Assembly: GCF_026239735.1 (NCBI RefSeq)
Contig: NZ_JAPIVT010000001.1
Span: 310,001-374,000, forward strand
DNA: 64,000 bases
From: Pedobacter sp. MC2016-05
Lineage (GTDB): Bacteria > Bacteroidota > Bacteroidia > Sphingobacteriales > Sphingobacteriaceae
Direction: 5' to 3'
A program made the translations under genes and the position numbers. Below, piece by piece: positions 44,375 to 54,221 of the stretch (position 1 is the first letter of the stretch; each line of letters begins with the position of its first letter). The notes under the pieces were generated by a model. The model worked only from the letters and a program-made list of their open reading frames with translations. It ran no database searches and was not told the origin of the DNA.

Positions 44375-45409
44375 TTAAAATTTCTTTTCTATAGATTGGA
44401 TAAGGTCGGCAAAGTAACGGCTTTTTTCTGGATATTTCAAACTTAATTTTTTATAAGTATCTATGGCTTTGTGATAAAGCATTTGCTCGATGTAAATTTT
44501 CGCCAAAGTTTCCGAAACGAGGTCGTAGTGATCTTCTGCGCTCTTTTTTGCCTTGTTTTCGTTATCGATTTGTTCTGGCTTCGGTGGTTTAATAGTAGGG
44601 TCTTCCTTCAAAAACTTCTCGATAATTTCAGCGCCTTTGGCATCTTTAACTTCTGGGGTAGGGTATTCTGCTAAATGATCTGCTACTTCGAAAGGAGTTT
44701 GAATATGGAAGATGTGCTCCACATATTGCTGCTGAAATTCTGCTCTTTCCTGCTGCTGGTTAGTTTGCTGCTGTTTGTGAGCTAAATTTGGCCGAGGTTG
44801 CGCATAAGGCTGAAATATCTGTTCGTGCTCTTTTCTTGTTTTGGCCAACCACCACAAAAATGTGTAAGGAAGTTGATCATCATCGTATTTAGAAACACGG
44901 TGAATTTCCGGTTCATCGGGAGTGACGGTTTCGATTTGTGGCGGCTCAGGAACAACATCTGTACTTAGTTTCTGTTCAAAAGCAAAGAAGTCCGTTGCAG
45001 CTACGCTTTCAATAAAGTTATTTTCATCTGCAGGCAAGTCCAATAAATGGCTATCGATTCCAGGCAAATTTTTTGGCGTTTCTATTTCCGAAGGTGGAAC
45101 AATCTCAGTTGCTGCTGTATTTTCATCTTTAATCTCTTCAGAAATTAATTCTTCTTCAACAATTTCTTTCCCGATGATCTCTTCTTCCGCTTCGGCAATG
45201 GGTACTATATTCAAGATATGAAATAAGGTATGCCCCTTAGTATACAAAGCTGCTTTAGGAACAAACGATGCCTCTGCCTTGGCCAGTAACAAGTGGATGG
45301 GTTGTGCATAGGGAAACTGCGCTGCCATTTCTTTCAACATCGGCACATGCGCTAATCCAACCTTTCCGGGTTGAGCAAGTAAATCTGCCAGTAGTTGTTT
45401 GTTATCCAT
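44375..45409 (-). CDS. Bacteroidetes-specific protein with C-terminal TPR-like helices
   Basis: A 344-residue soluble protein without signal peptide. The N-terminal part (1-70) is helical with repeated Gln-Pro rich turns; an acidic Glu-rich centre (about 73-160) is probably disordered. The C-terminal part, LVSETLAKIYIEQMLYHKAIDTYKKLSLKYPEKS, resembles a single TPR. Not assigned to a family with known function. It lies between lptE and secG, a position I recall as conserved in related genomes. Probably cytoplasmic. Confidence 0.7.
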   Translation of the reverse strand: MDNKQLLADLLAQPGKVGLAHVPMLKEMAAQFPYAQPIHLLLAKAEASFVPKAALYTKGHTLFHILNIVPIAEAEEEIIGKEIVEEELISEEIKDENTAATEIVPPSEIETPKNLPGIDSHLLDLPADENNFIESVAATDFFAFEQKLSTDVVPEPPQIETVTPDEPEIHRVSKYDDDQLPYTFLWWLAKTRKEHEQIFQPYAQPRPNLAHKQQQTNQQQERAEFQQQYVEHIFHIQTPFEVADHLAEYPTPEVKDAKGAEIIEKFLKEDPTIKPPKPEQIDNENKAKKSAEDHYDLVSETLAKIYIEQMLYHKAIDTYKKLSLKYPEKSRYFADLIQSIEKKF

Positions 45410-45480
45410 TGTTGAGGTTTGTCGCTAAGTTAAAAAATGTAAGCGGTTTTTAAGAAAAGATTACGCTGTGAATTGGATAT

Positions 45481-45987
45481 TTACCACTGCGCAAAAGCCC
45501 TGTTAAAAATATCTTCGGTAAGTTGTTTGTTAATTTGATCAAGTGCATTTGGTAAAGCAGCTTGAATGGAAGCCCCATTTAAAGGAAAATCGAAGAATTT
45601 AGTAAAGCTTTCTTCAAAACTTTCTTTTTCCTTCCCAGCTACGTTATTTACGTATTTCACGGACACCGTTACGGTTAATCGGTTAGCGCCTGCAGTTGGT
45701 GTAGAACTAGATTGCAATGCAACGGGCTTAATATCGTAACCTGTGATTCGTCCTTCAAAAATAGCATCAGCTTCGGTAGTGGAAACACTCAGGTTTGTTT
45801 GGTTCCGAATTCTTGTTTTTAGCGCTTCAGTTAGCTGATTATTTAGATTTGGAACAACAAGTGGCGCATTATTTTCAAAAGTACGCACAATAACCGTTTT
45901 TAAACCTTCGGTTGATGCACCACTAAACTTATAGGTGCATGAGCTTAAAGCAGCAATGAGTAGGAAGGCAAATATTTTGATTGTCAT
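45481..45987 (-). CDS. lptE: LPS-assembly lipoprotein LptE-like
   Basis: A 168-residue lipoprotein: signal peptide with lipobox LSSC (Cys17), then the LptE-family pattern CTYKFSGASTEGLKTVIVRTFENNAPLVVPNL and FEGRITGYDIKPVALQ, with IFNRAFAQW at the C-terminus. LptE plugs the LptD barrel that inserts LPS into the outer membrane; the Bacteroidetes family is divergent from E. coli LptE. It is 31 nt after the sigma-54 activator and 71 nt before the TPR-like protein. Confidence 0.88.
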   Translation of the reverse strand: MTIKIFAFLLIAALSSCTYKFSGASTEGLKTVIVRTFENNAPLVVPNLNNQLTEALKTRIRNQTNLSVSTTEADAIFEGRITGYDIKPVALQSSSTPTAGANRLTVTVSVKYVNNVAGKEKESFEESFTKFFDFPLNGASIQAALPNALDQINKQLTEDIFNRAFAQW

Positions 45988-46018
45988 TAAATTGAAGATT
46001 TAGGTTGTTGCAAGCTTT

Positions 46019-47272
46019 TTATAAGTTCAACTCTTTAATTTTTCTGTATAAGGTTCTCTCTGATATGCCTAACTCTTGAGCGGCGAACTTGCGTTTGCCT
46101 TTATGTTTTTTCAACGCTTTCTTGATCAAATCAGATTCTTTATCAATTAGTGATAAGGATTCTTCAACTTCTTCGGCTTCGTGGGCAAAATAATCGCCGT
46201 TATTATTGTTGTTACTGCCGTTGTTATTGTTGCTTTGGGTAGGCTGTTGGATAGTAAAGCCATGTTCCTGTCCGGATGGGAGCTCCACATCTCTGTAAAG
46301 TTGGTTGATGTACTGCGGATTATCAGCTAAAACGGTTGCCGTATTGCCACCATGCTGGATAATTTCAGCCACTAACTTTTTAAGTTCAACCATATCTTTT
46401 TTCATATCGAAAAGCACTTTATACAGAATATCTCTTTCTGTAAAATCTTCTTTCGATTGAGAATTGATCGCCATTGGTAAATTGCTTCCGGCCTCATTTG
46501 GAATATAGTTTAAAATGGCTTGTCCGGTTACATTTCTATCCTTCTCTAGAACGCAAATTTGTTCTGCAATATTTTTCAGCTGGCGAACATTTCCTGGCCA
46601 ACTGTAATTGGTTAAAATCTGTACAGCTTCAGGCTCTAAATGTAAGGCTGGACTGCGGTATTTATCACTAAAATCGGCAGCGAACTTTCTAAATAAAAGA
46701 TAAATATCTTCTTTACGCTCTTGCAGCGCAGGAATACGTAAAGGAACTGTGTTTAAACGGTAGTATAAATCCTCACGGAATTTGCCGTTTTTTACACGAT
46801 TGTAAACATCAACGTTGGTAGCGGCAATAATTCGAACATCCGTTTTTTGTACTTTCGATGAACCTACACGAAGGTATTCACCACTTTCTAAAATTCTTAA
46901 TAAGCGGGCTTGAGTACCCAGTGGCAATTCAGCAACTTCATCCAAAAAAATGGTTCCGCCGTTGGCTACTTCAAAGTAACCTTTGCGGGCCTCGTGTGCT
47001 CCGGTGAACGATCCTTTCTCATGTCCAAAAAGTTCTGAATCGATGGTGCCTTCCGGAATGGCACCACAGTTTACGGCAATGAATGCGCCGTGTTTGCGGG
47101 CGCTCATTTGATGGATAATTTGCGAAAAAACCTCTTTACCGCTTCCACTTTCGCCAGTAATCAATACCGACATATCCGTTGGTGCTACCTGGCTTGCAAT
47201 ATCTATAGCACGATTAAGCAAAGGTGAATTACCAATAATGCCAAAACGTTGTTTAATATTTTGTGTATCCAT
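46019..47272 (-). CDS. Sigma-54-dependent activator without receiver domain
   Basis: A 417-residue AAA+ activator starting directly with the ATPase domain: Walker A GESGSGKE (40-47), sigma-54-contact loop GSFTGA (87-92; canonical is GAFTGA), Walker B TIFLDEVAE (107-115), and R-finger-like NYSWPGNVRQL. An Asn/Gly-rich linker (about 340-365) precedes a Fis-type helix-turn-helix (KRKFAAQELGISERTLYRKIKEL, C-terminus). No N-terminal sensory domain, so activity may be set by expression level or partner binding. Located between miaB and lptE. Confidence 0.92.
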   Translation of the reverse strand: MDTQNIKQRFGIIGNSPLLNRAIDIASQVAPTDMSVLITGESGSGKEVFSQIIHQMSARKHGAFIAVNCGAIPEGTIDSELFGHEKGSFTGAHEARKGYFEVANGGTIFLDEVAELPLGTQARLLRILESGEYLRVGSSKVQKTDVRIIAATNVDVYNRVKNGKFREDLYYRLNTVPLRIPALQERKEDIYLLFRKFAADFSDKYRSPALHLEPEAVQILTNYSWPGNVRQLKNIAEQICVLEKDRNVTGQAILNYIPNEAGSNLPMAINSQSKEDFTERDILYKVLFDMKKDMVELKKLVAEIIQHGGNTATVLADNPQYINQLYRDVELPSGQEHGFTIQQPTQSNNNNGSNNNNNGDYFAHEAEEVEESLSLIDKESDLIKKALKKHKGKRKFAAQELGISERTLYRKIKELNL

Positions 47273-47449
47273 TCTTTAAGGTTGAAAGTTAAAGGTTAAA
47301 AGCTGATAGTCCTTATTCGCATAACAACGCTTTGAAACCTCACTATAATCAATAACTTTTTTATTTTGTATAGGTTTGAATCAGTACCAGCAATTTAGTT
47401 AATGGTTGTCGTGCAGACACATAACCCGCAACTAGTAATAGGCGATTAA

Positions 47450-48865
47450 CTAAACTACTCTTCCAATCAGCGTAGCTGAAGTACATCTTTCGATATAAAC
47501 GTTTGCATATTGCCCAGGTGTAATACCTTCAACAGCTGGAAAAATAGCCATTGCACCGCTATCTCCGCGTCCGCAATAATCCAAGTCAGATTTTTTTGAA
47601 GTTCCTTCGATCAAAACCCGGATCGTTTTTCCCACCCATGCCTGTAAACGCATTAATGAGTGCGCCTGTTGTTTGGCTAAAATTTCTGCTAACCTGCGTT
47701 TTTTTACTTCTTCCGGAATATCGTCTTCTAGCTTACGGGCAGCTAAAGTTCCTGGGCGTTCAGAGTAGGTAAAGTTATAAGCAAAGTCATACTCCACATA
47801 ATCCATCATGCTTAATGTTTCCTGATGCTCTTCTTCCGTTTCTGTACAGAAACCCGCAATGATATCGGTGGAAATTGCACAGCCTGGAATAATTTTTTTT
47901 ATCGCATCGATACGATTGATATACCATTCGCGGGTGTAGGTTCTATTCATCAATTCTAACACACGTGTATTACCCGATTGAACAGGCAAGTGTATGTAAT
48001 TGCAAATGTTATCGTATTTGGCAATAGTGTATAGAACTTCGTCGGTAATATCTTTTGGGTGAGAAGTAGAAAACCGAACCCTTAAGTCAGGATTTACCAG
48101 AGCGGTTTGTTCTAAAAGTTGAGCAAAGTTCACAGTTTCAGTCCCATCCTCTGAAGTCCAGGTGTAAGAATCTACGTTTTGACCTAGAAGTGTTACCTCG
48201 CGATAGCCAGCCTCAAATAATGATTTTGCTTCTTCGATAATGGAGTGTGCATCGCGGCTACGTTCGCGGCCACGGGTAAAAGGCACAACACAAAACGAAC
48301 ACATATTGTTACAACCTCGGGTAATGGAAATAAAGGCAGTTATTCCATTGCTATTCAGGCGCACCGGACTAATATCTGCATACGTTTCCTCCCGAGATAA
48401 AAGTACATTAACAGCTTTGTGGCCACTTTCTACCTGCTCAATTAAATTTGGCAAATCACGGTAAGCATCTGGCCCAACCACTACATCTACCAAACGCTCC
48501 TCTTCTAAAAATTTAGATTTTAAACGCTCGGCCATGCAGCCCAAAACACCAACAATTAATTTAGGATTGCGGCGTTTTTCTACCCCAAACTGCGAAAGAC
48601 GATTTCTAACTCTGGTCTCTGCGTTTTCACGAATAGAACATGTATTTATAAAAATAACGTCAGCTTGATGATAATCTCCAGTGGTTTCAAATCCGGTTTC
48701 TGAAAGAATGGAAGCAACAATTTCGCTATCAGCGAAGTTCATGGCACAACCATAGCTCTCAATGTATAATTTGCGTGCGTCGGCTTTTACAGGAACATCT
48801 AAAATTAGTGCTTCTCCTTGTCTTGCTTCGTCATGCGTTTTATCTGGTATTTGTAAATCGATCAT
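47450..48865 (-). CDS. miaB: tRNA-2-methylthio-N6-dimethylallyladenosine synthase MiaB
   Basis: A 471-residue radical SAM methylthiotransferase. The N-terminal UPF0004 domain has cluster cysteines in [23 protein letters not shown] and LGCMAERL; the radical SAM cluster is GCNNMCSFC; the C-terminal TRAM domain ends [14 protein letters not shown]. It converts i6A37 to ms2i6A37 in tRNAs reading UNN codons. Length is normal. A low-complexity AAAGGTTAAA-type spacer (about 47279-47305) separates it from the sigma-54 activator. Confidence 0.97.
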   Translation of the reverse strand: MIDLQIPDKTHDEARQGEALILDVPVKADARKLYIESYGCAMNFADSEIVASILSETGFETTGDYHQADVIFINTCSIRENAETRVRNRLSQFGVEKRRNPKLIVGVLGCMAERLKSKFLEEERLVDVVVGPDAYRDLPNLIEQVESGHKAVNVLLSREETYADISPVRLNSNGITAFISITRGCNNMCSFCVVPFTRGRERSRDAHSIIEEAKSLFEAGYREVTLLGQNVDSYTWTSEDGTETVNFAQLLEQTALVNPDLRVRFSTSHPKDITDEVLYTIAKYDNICNYIHLPVQSGNTRVLELMNRTYTREWYINRIDAIKKIIPGCAISTDIIAGFCTETEEEHQETLSMMDYVEYDFAYNFTYSERPGTLAARKLEDDIPEEVKKRRLAEILAKQQAHSLMRLQAWVGKTIRVLIEGTSKKSDLDYCGRGDSGAMAIFPAVEGITPGQYANVYIERCTSATLIGRVV

Positions 48866-49004
48866 TCTTTAAAAAGATTTTGGGGATTGCAAAAATACAC
48901 AAATATATTTAAAAGTGACAAATTGGCACGTTTAGTTTGAATGTTTACAAAAGAATTGGAAATGGTTATTCGAGCTTAGCGTATAATAATTTAGGACTCA
49001 ATTC

Positions 49005-50030
49005 TTATCCAATTTTTTGGAGGGTGAAAGCGAAAGTAGTTCCTATTCCTGGAGTGCTTCTTACCGAAATGGTTTGCTGATGAGCTTCCAGAATGTGTTT
49101 TACAATGGCCAGGCCTAAACCCGTTCCTCCAACTTCTCTAGCCCTGTGGGTGTCGATTCTATAAAAACGCTCAAAAAGACGAAGGAGGTGTTTTTCCTCT
49201 ATTCCAATGCCATTATCAGTTACTTCTATCAAGAACTGATCATGCAGTTCGAATATTTTGATGGCTGTTTCCCCGTTTTCTACGCCATATTTAATGCTGT
49301 TTACAATGAGATTGATCAGCACTTGCCTGATTTTCTCTCTATCAGCATTTACAAGAGTAACGGCGGTATATTTATCTTTGAAAAACAATTTAATATGTTT
49401 GGCTTTTGCCCGGTCATCGAGATTTTCCATCACCTCCTTCGCCAGGGTAACAAAATCAAATTTTTGATAATTTATTGGTGACTCACCTGTTTCGAGCTTG
49501 GAAATGGCATCTAAATCATTGATGAGGTAACTCAAACGTTCCACATTATTTTCAGCTTTTTTCAGGAATTTAACAGCCATGTCGGGATCGTCAACGATGC
49601 AATCTTGCAGCGTTTCGATGTATCCTTGGATGGCAAAAAGTGGCGTCTTAAACTCGTGAGAAACGTTTGATAAAAATTCGCGGCGAAATTGTTCCTGTTT
49701 TTTAAGTAGATCAATTTCCCTTTTTTTAGCCCCTGCCCATTCCTTAACTTCCTGTTCTACATCGTTAATTGGATCAGAGCTTACATATTCGCCAAGTGCA
49801 TCTTTTAAATCTTTACCCAGTTTTAAGTTATGAATGAGTTTATAGATGAGTTTGATTTTATTGTAAATGTATTTCTCCAGTAAATAGTAAAAAACCAGGA
49901 AGCTGGAGAGAAATGAAACGCCGAAAGATATTCCGAAATAATACCAGCTACGCTCAAAATAGAAGTTAACCATCCCGATGGAAAGCGCCACAGCAAGCGC
50001 AGTAATTAAAACCAGCACACTTAATTTCAT
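49005..50030 (-). CDS. PhoR-like membrane sensor histidine kinase
   Basis: A 341-residue kinase with two N-terminal TM helices (about 5-24 and 31-51) and almost no extracytoplasmic loop. A coiled linker follows, then HisKA with His125 in [20 protein letters not shown], and HATPase_c motifs [24 protein letters not shown] and [12 protein letters not shown]. Architecture matches PhoR-type kinases that respond through a membrane transporter complex. No response regulator gene is adjacent in the window. Confidence 0.9.
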   Translation of the reverse strand: MKLSVLVLITALAVALSIGMVNFYFERSWYYFGISFGVSFLSSFLVFYYLLEKYIYNKIKLIYKLIHNLKLGKDLKDALGEYVSSDPINDVEQEVKEWAGAKKREIDLLKKQEQFRREFLSNVSHEFKTPLFAIQGYIETLQDCIVDDPDMAVKFLKKAENNVERLSYLINDLDAISKLETGESPINYQKFDFVTLAKEVMENLDDRAKAKHIKLFFKDKYTAVTLVNADREKIRQVLINLIVNSIKYGVENGETAIKIFELHDQFLIEVTDNGIGIEEKHLLRLFERFYRIDTHRAREVGGTGLGLAIVKHILEAHQQTISVRSTPGIGTTFAFTLQKIG

Positions 50031-50064
50031 GGTGCAATTTAAAGCTTTTTATGTTAAAGGAATG

Positions 50065-50829
50065 TTAACCCAATTGCTTTTCAGTTAAATATTTCCAATA
50101 TCTTTTCGGTACATGTTTAACATGAAGTTTTGTGTTTTTTCGGGCTACAATATTGGCGCTTTTAAAGTAATCTTTCCAAAGAAGGGAGTAAAGCTCTTCC
50201 TTTTCATCCATCAATATGGCCGATGGGTTTTTCTTATTTGCTTCTGTTGTAAAATCGATTGTGATTTCTTCAACTGTGTTTAAGTCATAATGAAGGCCAT
50301 ATTTTCTTTTTAGATCGTAAATAATCCATTGCTGATCGGCATATCTATTTTTAAAATGGTTATTAATTAGTGGAAGCACATTAAAATCTGGATCAATGGA
50401 GGCGTAAAACATGCCATCGCCAGTTTTTTGAAAGCGAATAAAAGCTTCCATTCTGTGCTTCTCCCGTTCTACGCTTTTGGCATATTTAGATAGTGCCATT
50501 ACATGCTCGTTACCATAATTCGTTTCGGCGCCATCCTGATTTTGAAATATATAAATAGTGAATTGAAACAGGTGTTGATAGGCCTCAGGAATTTCTGATA
50601 AATAACTGCAATAGAAATTACGCAACCAGGTTTTTTTCATTTTTTTCTGAAGTCCATCCCAAACGCGATCTGCTTTCTCGGCATTGGTATCTATAACCAT
50701 TACTTCTGTAAAAGCCTCTGGTTGAAAAATCTCCATAGATTTTAACGAAACGAAGCCTGGCTTTCGTTCAAACCATTCAAAAACAGCAGTTAAAAGTCCA
50801 GGCAAGGATCCATCGAAAACGTAAATCAT
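50065..50829 (-). CDS. DUF4130/TIGR03915-type DNA-metabolism protein
   Basis: A 254-residue protein of the TIGR03915 (DUF4130) family: MIYVFDGSLPGLLTAVFEWFERKPGF at the start, KYAKSVEREKHRMEAFIRFQKTGDGMFYASIDPDFNVLPLI in the middle, and HVKHVPKRYWKYLTEK at the end. These proteins are found almost only next to radical SAM proteins of the TIGR03916 type and sometimes with a uracil-DNA glycosylase domain. The gene start overlaps the radical SAM stop by 1 nt (coordinates 50829). Suspected role: DNA base repair. Function not established. Confidence 0.92.
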   Translation of the reverse strand: MIYVFDGSLPGLLTAVFEWFERKPGFVSLKSMEIFQPEAFTEVMVIDTNAEKADRVWDGLQKKMKKTWLRNFYCSYLSEIPEAYQHLFQFTIYIFQNQDGAETNYGNEHVMALSKYAKSVEREKHRMEAFIRFQKTGDGMFYASIDPDFNVLPLINNHFKNRYADQQWIIYDLKRKYGLHYDLNTVEEITIDFTTEANKKNPSAILMDEKEELYSLLWKDYFKSANIVARKNTKLHVKHVPKRYWKYLTEKQLG

Positions 50830-52088
50830 TAAAATAAAATCAATTGATTGCTATCGGTTTTTAAATATTTGCTCTGACTTTCGGCTAAGATAAAGGCTTT
50901 AATTTGTGTGCCCTGATAATCTTTTATTTGATAAGGCGTATCTACACAGGTGATAAAATGCTTCGCTCGGTTATAGGCCACGCCCATCTTTTTAAGCTGA
51001 TCGATCCTCAATTTTCCAAACTTCCTTGCTTGTACTATTTTCTGAGCCGACATGACACCGATGCCAGGAATGCGCAAAATCATTTTATAGTCCGCTTTGT
51101 TGATGTCAACGGGGAAATGCTGCATATTTCTGATGGCCCAGCTGAGTTTAGGGTCGATGTCAATATCCAGATTTGGATTGGCATCATTTAGAATTTCCTG
51201 TACTTTGAAACCATAAAATCGCATCAGCCAATCAGTCTGATACAACCTGTTTTCTCTTAAAAGTGGAGGTTGAGTGCCAAGTACAGGCATCCGGGTATCA
51301 TCACTAATGGGTACATAACCAGAATAATAAACCCTTTTTAGCGAAAAATTTTTATAAAATGTATTGGCGGTATACATAATATCTTTGTCGCTTTCAGGCG
51401 TTGCTCCAATTACCATTTGAGTACTTTGTCCTGCCGGAACAAATTTTGGAACATGTTTGATTAATTTTTTATCGGCAGAAAATTGAGCAATGTTTTTCTG
51501 TACAAAATCCAAAGGCTTAATCACATCGGCATGGCTTTTCTCTGGAGCTAAAAGTTTTAAACCGGCCTCAGTGGGCATTTCAAGGTTTATACTCATCCGA
51601 TCTGCATATAAACCTGCTTCTTTAATTAGCTCATCGCTCGCACCCGGAATAGTTTTCAAGTGAATGTAACCATTGTACTTTTGCTCTAGCCGTAGTTTCT
51701 TGCAAACCAAAAGCAAACGTTCCATCGTAAAATCTGCATTTTTGAAAATCCCTGAGCTTAAAAACAGACCCTCAATATAATTGCGGCGATAAAAATTCAT
51801 GGTCAGCTCCACTACTTCATCTACAGTAAATGCAGCACGTTTTACATCGTTACTTTTCCGCGATACACAAAAAAGACAATCGTAAATGCAGTGGTTGGTT
51901 AACAATATTTTGAGTAACGAAACGCATCTGCCATCTTCCGTATAGGTATGGCATATGCCTGAGGAATGACTATCGCCTAGTCCTTTATTATTATTTTTTC
52001 TGGTGCCACCACTAGATGAACAAGACACATCATATTTAGCAGCATCAGCAAGAATATTTAACTTTTCACGAATACGATCGAATGACAT
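50829..52088 (-). CDS. Putative DNA-modification/repair radical SAM protein, TIGR03916-type
   Basis: A 419-residue radical SAM protein. The cluster motif is CIYDCLFC (Cys67, Cys71, Cys74), preceded by an unusual N-terminal stretch with further cysteines (VSCSSSGGTR, SSGICHTYTEDGRC). The C-terminal part contains a helix-hairpin-helix, ILRIPGIGVMSAQKIVQARKFGKL, typical of DNA-binding enzymes, and a final KAFILAESQ tail. It forms an operon with the TIGR03915 protein. A repair or modification of DNA bases is proposed for the family; the exact reaction is unknown. Confidence 0.93.
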   Translation of the reverse strand: MSFDRIREKLNILADAAKYDVSCSSSGGTRKNNNKGLGDSHSSGICHTYTEDGRCVSLLKILLTNHCIYDCLFCVSRKSNDVKRAAFTVDEVVELTMNFYRRNYIEGLFLSSGIFKNADFTMERLLLVCKKLRLEQKYNGYIHLKTIPGASDELIKEAGLYADRMSINLEMPTEAGLKLLAPEKSHADVIKPLDFVQKNIAQFSADKKLIKHVPKFVPAGQSTQMVIGATPESDKDIMYTANTFYKNFSLKRVYYSGYVPISDDTRMPVLGTQPPLLRENRLYQTDWLMRFYGFKVQEILNDANPNLDIDIDPKLSWAIRNMQHFPVDINKADYKMILRIPGIGVMSAQKIVQARKFGKLRIDQLKKMGVAYNRAKHFITCVDTPYQIKDYQGTQIKAFILAESQSKYLKTDSNQLILF

Positions 52089-52295
52089 AGTAAATGTTTT
52101 GCTAACAAATATAGCTTTAAAAACTAAAAATATTAGTATAAAAATTACTCTTTTAAAGAATATTGGTTTCTCCGCAAGATCAAGGAAATCTTTGCTAATT
52201 TGGCTTTGGTGATGAGTGTAGAGCTTATTTTATTTTCCTGATAAGAAAGAGTATTTTGGAAAAATCCTCTGCCTCATTTTCCTTCATACTAAAAT

Positions 52296-52732
52296 TTACT
52301 TTAAACTAGGTGGCAGTAAAAATTGAATCATAAGAGTGATTTCCCATTTTGAATACTAAATTTTTTCTTCAATGGATAAAATGTTTTCCCATAGAGCAAA
52401 AATTTCTTTGCTATAAAATAAACGGTTTTCTGTAATCTCGAACTTTAATTCTTGTTGATCAAGTTTTACGGTACAGGGAACAAAAATTTGTGTTTTTATT
52501 ACCCACCGCAAACAAAAATCATGATTAATAAGAAAGTGGTGATCAGCATAGAAATAAGCCAAAAAGAGGTGTTAATTAGCAAATGGTAGAGCATCATAAA
52601 CATTAATAGGGCGCCGATTGTGGGTACGCCAGCAAGTGTAGTGACGAGCACGCTGCTCTTATGATAGTGAAGATGAAAGACATTCATTAGATATACTTGA
52701 GCTAAGTGATCGCACAATGTCTTTCTATCCAA
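52296..52732 (-). pseudogene. Decayed two-TM membrane gene, possibly YcxB-like, with frameshift and stop
   Basis: A 77-residue frame (52732-52499) encodes a short polar start and two TM helices, ending FLLIMIFVCGG. A second frame overlapping its end continues plausibly as VKLDQQELKFEITENRLFYSKEIFALWENILSIEEKI to a TAG at 52358-52356. After that TAG the same frame reads on to LPPSLK and a TAA at about 52296. Two TM helices followed by a beta-rich tail ending W-x-x-I-x-x-I-x-E and a PxxL tail is the order of YcxB-like proteins. A frameshift near 52500 (GGTGGG) and a nonsense codon would explain the pieces. The family call is tentative; the 77-residue part could also be a real small protein. Confidence 0.4.
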
Positions 52733-52774
52733 TACCGAAATAGGAGTAATTTGATGGTATTTACTATCAAAAGC

Positions 52775-53419
52775 CTAGTTGCCTTCCCACTCGCTGTAAA
52801 AATGCGCTAAGTAAAGTAGCATAAACTCGTGGCGTTCCTCTGCAATAGTCTTCCCCGCTGCGGTATTCATCAAATCTTTTAACAACAGCAGTTTCTCGTA
52901 AAAATGATTAATGGTAGGCGCCGTTGTATTTTTATAGGTTTCTTTTGATAAATGTTGTTCAGGTTTGATAGCAGGATCATAAAGTACGCGATTTTTAAAG
53001 CCCCCGTAAGTAAACGCTCTCGCTATTCCTATGGCTCCGATTGCATCTAATCTATCAGCATCCTGAACAATCTGCATTTCTTTAGACGTAAATACATTCT
53101 GGTCAAAACTATTCTTGAACGACATATTTTCAATAATCAATTTTACATGATCAATAATAGCCTGGTCGACATGAATAGATTGCAGAAATACCGCAGCCAT
53201 TTCTGGTCCCAGCGTTTCATCTCCACCGTTAAATTTTGGATCTGCGATATCGTGAAGGAGTGCTGAAAAAGCTACAACTAACTCATCGCCATTTTCTTTT
53301 CTGTTGATGTTTTGGGCAGTTTTATAAACTCGTTCTATATGGAACCAATCGTGCCCAGCTTCGGCATTGGCTAATGTTTGCTTGACAAAATCTATGGTTT
53401 TTTGAATGGATGAATGCAT
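52775..53419 (-). CDS. HD-domain phosphohydrolase
   Basis: A 214-residue HD protein. Metal-binding motif residues are visible: His in GHDWFHIERVYKTA, HD in SALLHDIADPKF, His in IDHVKLIIENMSF, and Asp in VQDADRLDAIGAIGIAR. Members of this YedJ-like group are small cytoplasmic phosphohydrolases acting on nucleotides or similar phosphates; the substrate is unknown. Length is normal. It lies 70 nt downstream of the XRE regulator in the same direction. Confidence 0.92.
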   Translation of the reverse strand: MHSSIQKTIDFVKQTLANAEAGHDWFHIERVYKTAQNINRKENGDELVVAFSALLHDIADPKFNGGDETLGPEMAAVFLQSIHVDQAIIDHVKLIIENMSFKNSFDQNVFTSKEMQIVQDADRLDAIGAIGIARAFTYGGFKNRVLYDPAIKPEQHLSKETYKNTTAPTINHFYEKLLLLKDLMNTAAGKTIAEERHEFMLLYLAHFYSEWEGN

Positions 53420-53489
53420 AAAAAGAAATTTCTCAAAGATATTGGAAATTTATGCAGACCAGCAGAAATGATTTCAACAGCGGAAGTTT

Positions 53490-53771
53490 TTAACTTACCG
53501 CTGTTGTTCTGCTTTCATCTTCAGCAATAATTTTTATCAAATCATTGTGATTTAAAGTAAGTAAGTAAGTAACCTCAACTTCTAAAATTGTAGAAATCTG
53601 AAATAACCGATCAACAGTCAATTTACTATAACCCAGCTCAATTTTACTGTAGGCATTTTGAGAAATTTTTAATTTTGCTGCCAAATAATCCTGAGTGTAA
53701 TCTCTGTATTCTCTAATTTTTCTGATATTCCCAGCAACATTCTTTGTCTTTAAAGCTAATACATCTTCCAT
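53490..53771 (-). CDS. XRE-family helix-turn-helix regulator
   Basis: A 93-residue protein with one HTH_3 domain: NIRKIREYRDYTQDYLAAKLKISQNAYSKIELGYSKLTVDRLFQISTILEVEVTYLL. Typical of small XRE repressors or antitoxin-type regulators. No toxin gene is adjacent, and no palindromic operator was confidently located. A gene-free 450-bp region lies upstream, containing a possible relic of another XRE gene. Confidence 0.9.
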   Translation of the reverse strand: MEDVLALKTKNVAGNIRKIREYRDYTQDYLAAKLKISQNAYSKIELGYSKLTVDRLFQISTILEVEVTYLLTLNHNDLIKIIAEDESRTTAVS

Positions 53772-54221
53772 AAAAAGGGATAATTTTTAATGTTTGAATT
53801 ATTTACGAAATTCTGAACGGCTTAGATTTTATAGGAATTATTCTTCTTCAAATAATTGAATACGCAAACGTCAAGAAACATTACTATGTACTAACAAGCC
53901 AATAACTTAAAAGTTTAACGAATTCTGGTTTGCCGTTGATGGACGGCACGATGAGCAAGAGTGTGGTAGTTAGCTGTGATTGTCTATTGACATCGCCCAA
54001 GGATAATAAAACAGTTGGCGAACACCTCAAATGAGGTAGGCATAAATAGGTTAGACCATTGCAAAATCAAGCATTAAATTTAAGGAAGCAGATGTAGAAT
54101 CAATGAAATTTCATAGAATTTACACCAGCCTTTGGGATAAAAGTCCCATTGATCAATATAGAAAGGATGGAAGGAGCCTTGCAATTAACAAATAGCTTAC
54201 CAGGCTCCAATAAATATTGCA
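53772..54221. other. Gene-free spacer with a possible decayed XRE gene
   Basis: 450 bp without an intact gene. The plus strand at 53993-54034 reads TSPKDNKTVGEHLK then a stop; PK-D-x-K-T-V-G-E-H-L is a pattern I associate with the start of a family of helix-turn-helix proteins (followed there by R-K-R-R-L-D). Nearby frames continue in pieces (RLD at about 54049, then a 46-codon stretch 54055-54195) but are broken. This could be a frameshifted relic; the evidence is weak. Confidence 0.25.

Noticed and set aside
46190..46235. AAC/AAT-rich run in the sigma-54 activator that looks like a microsatellite
   Set aside because: It encodes the Asn/Gly linker in frame and is too imperfect to be a repeat array of interest.
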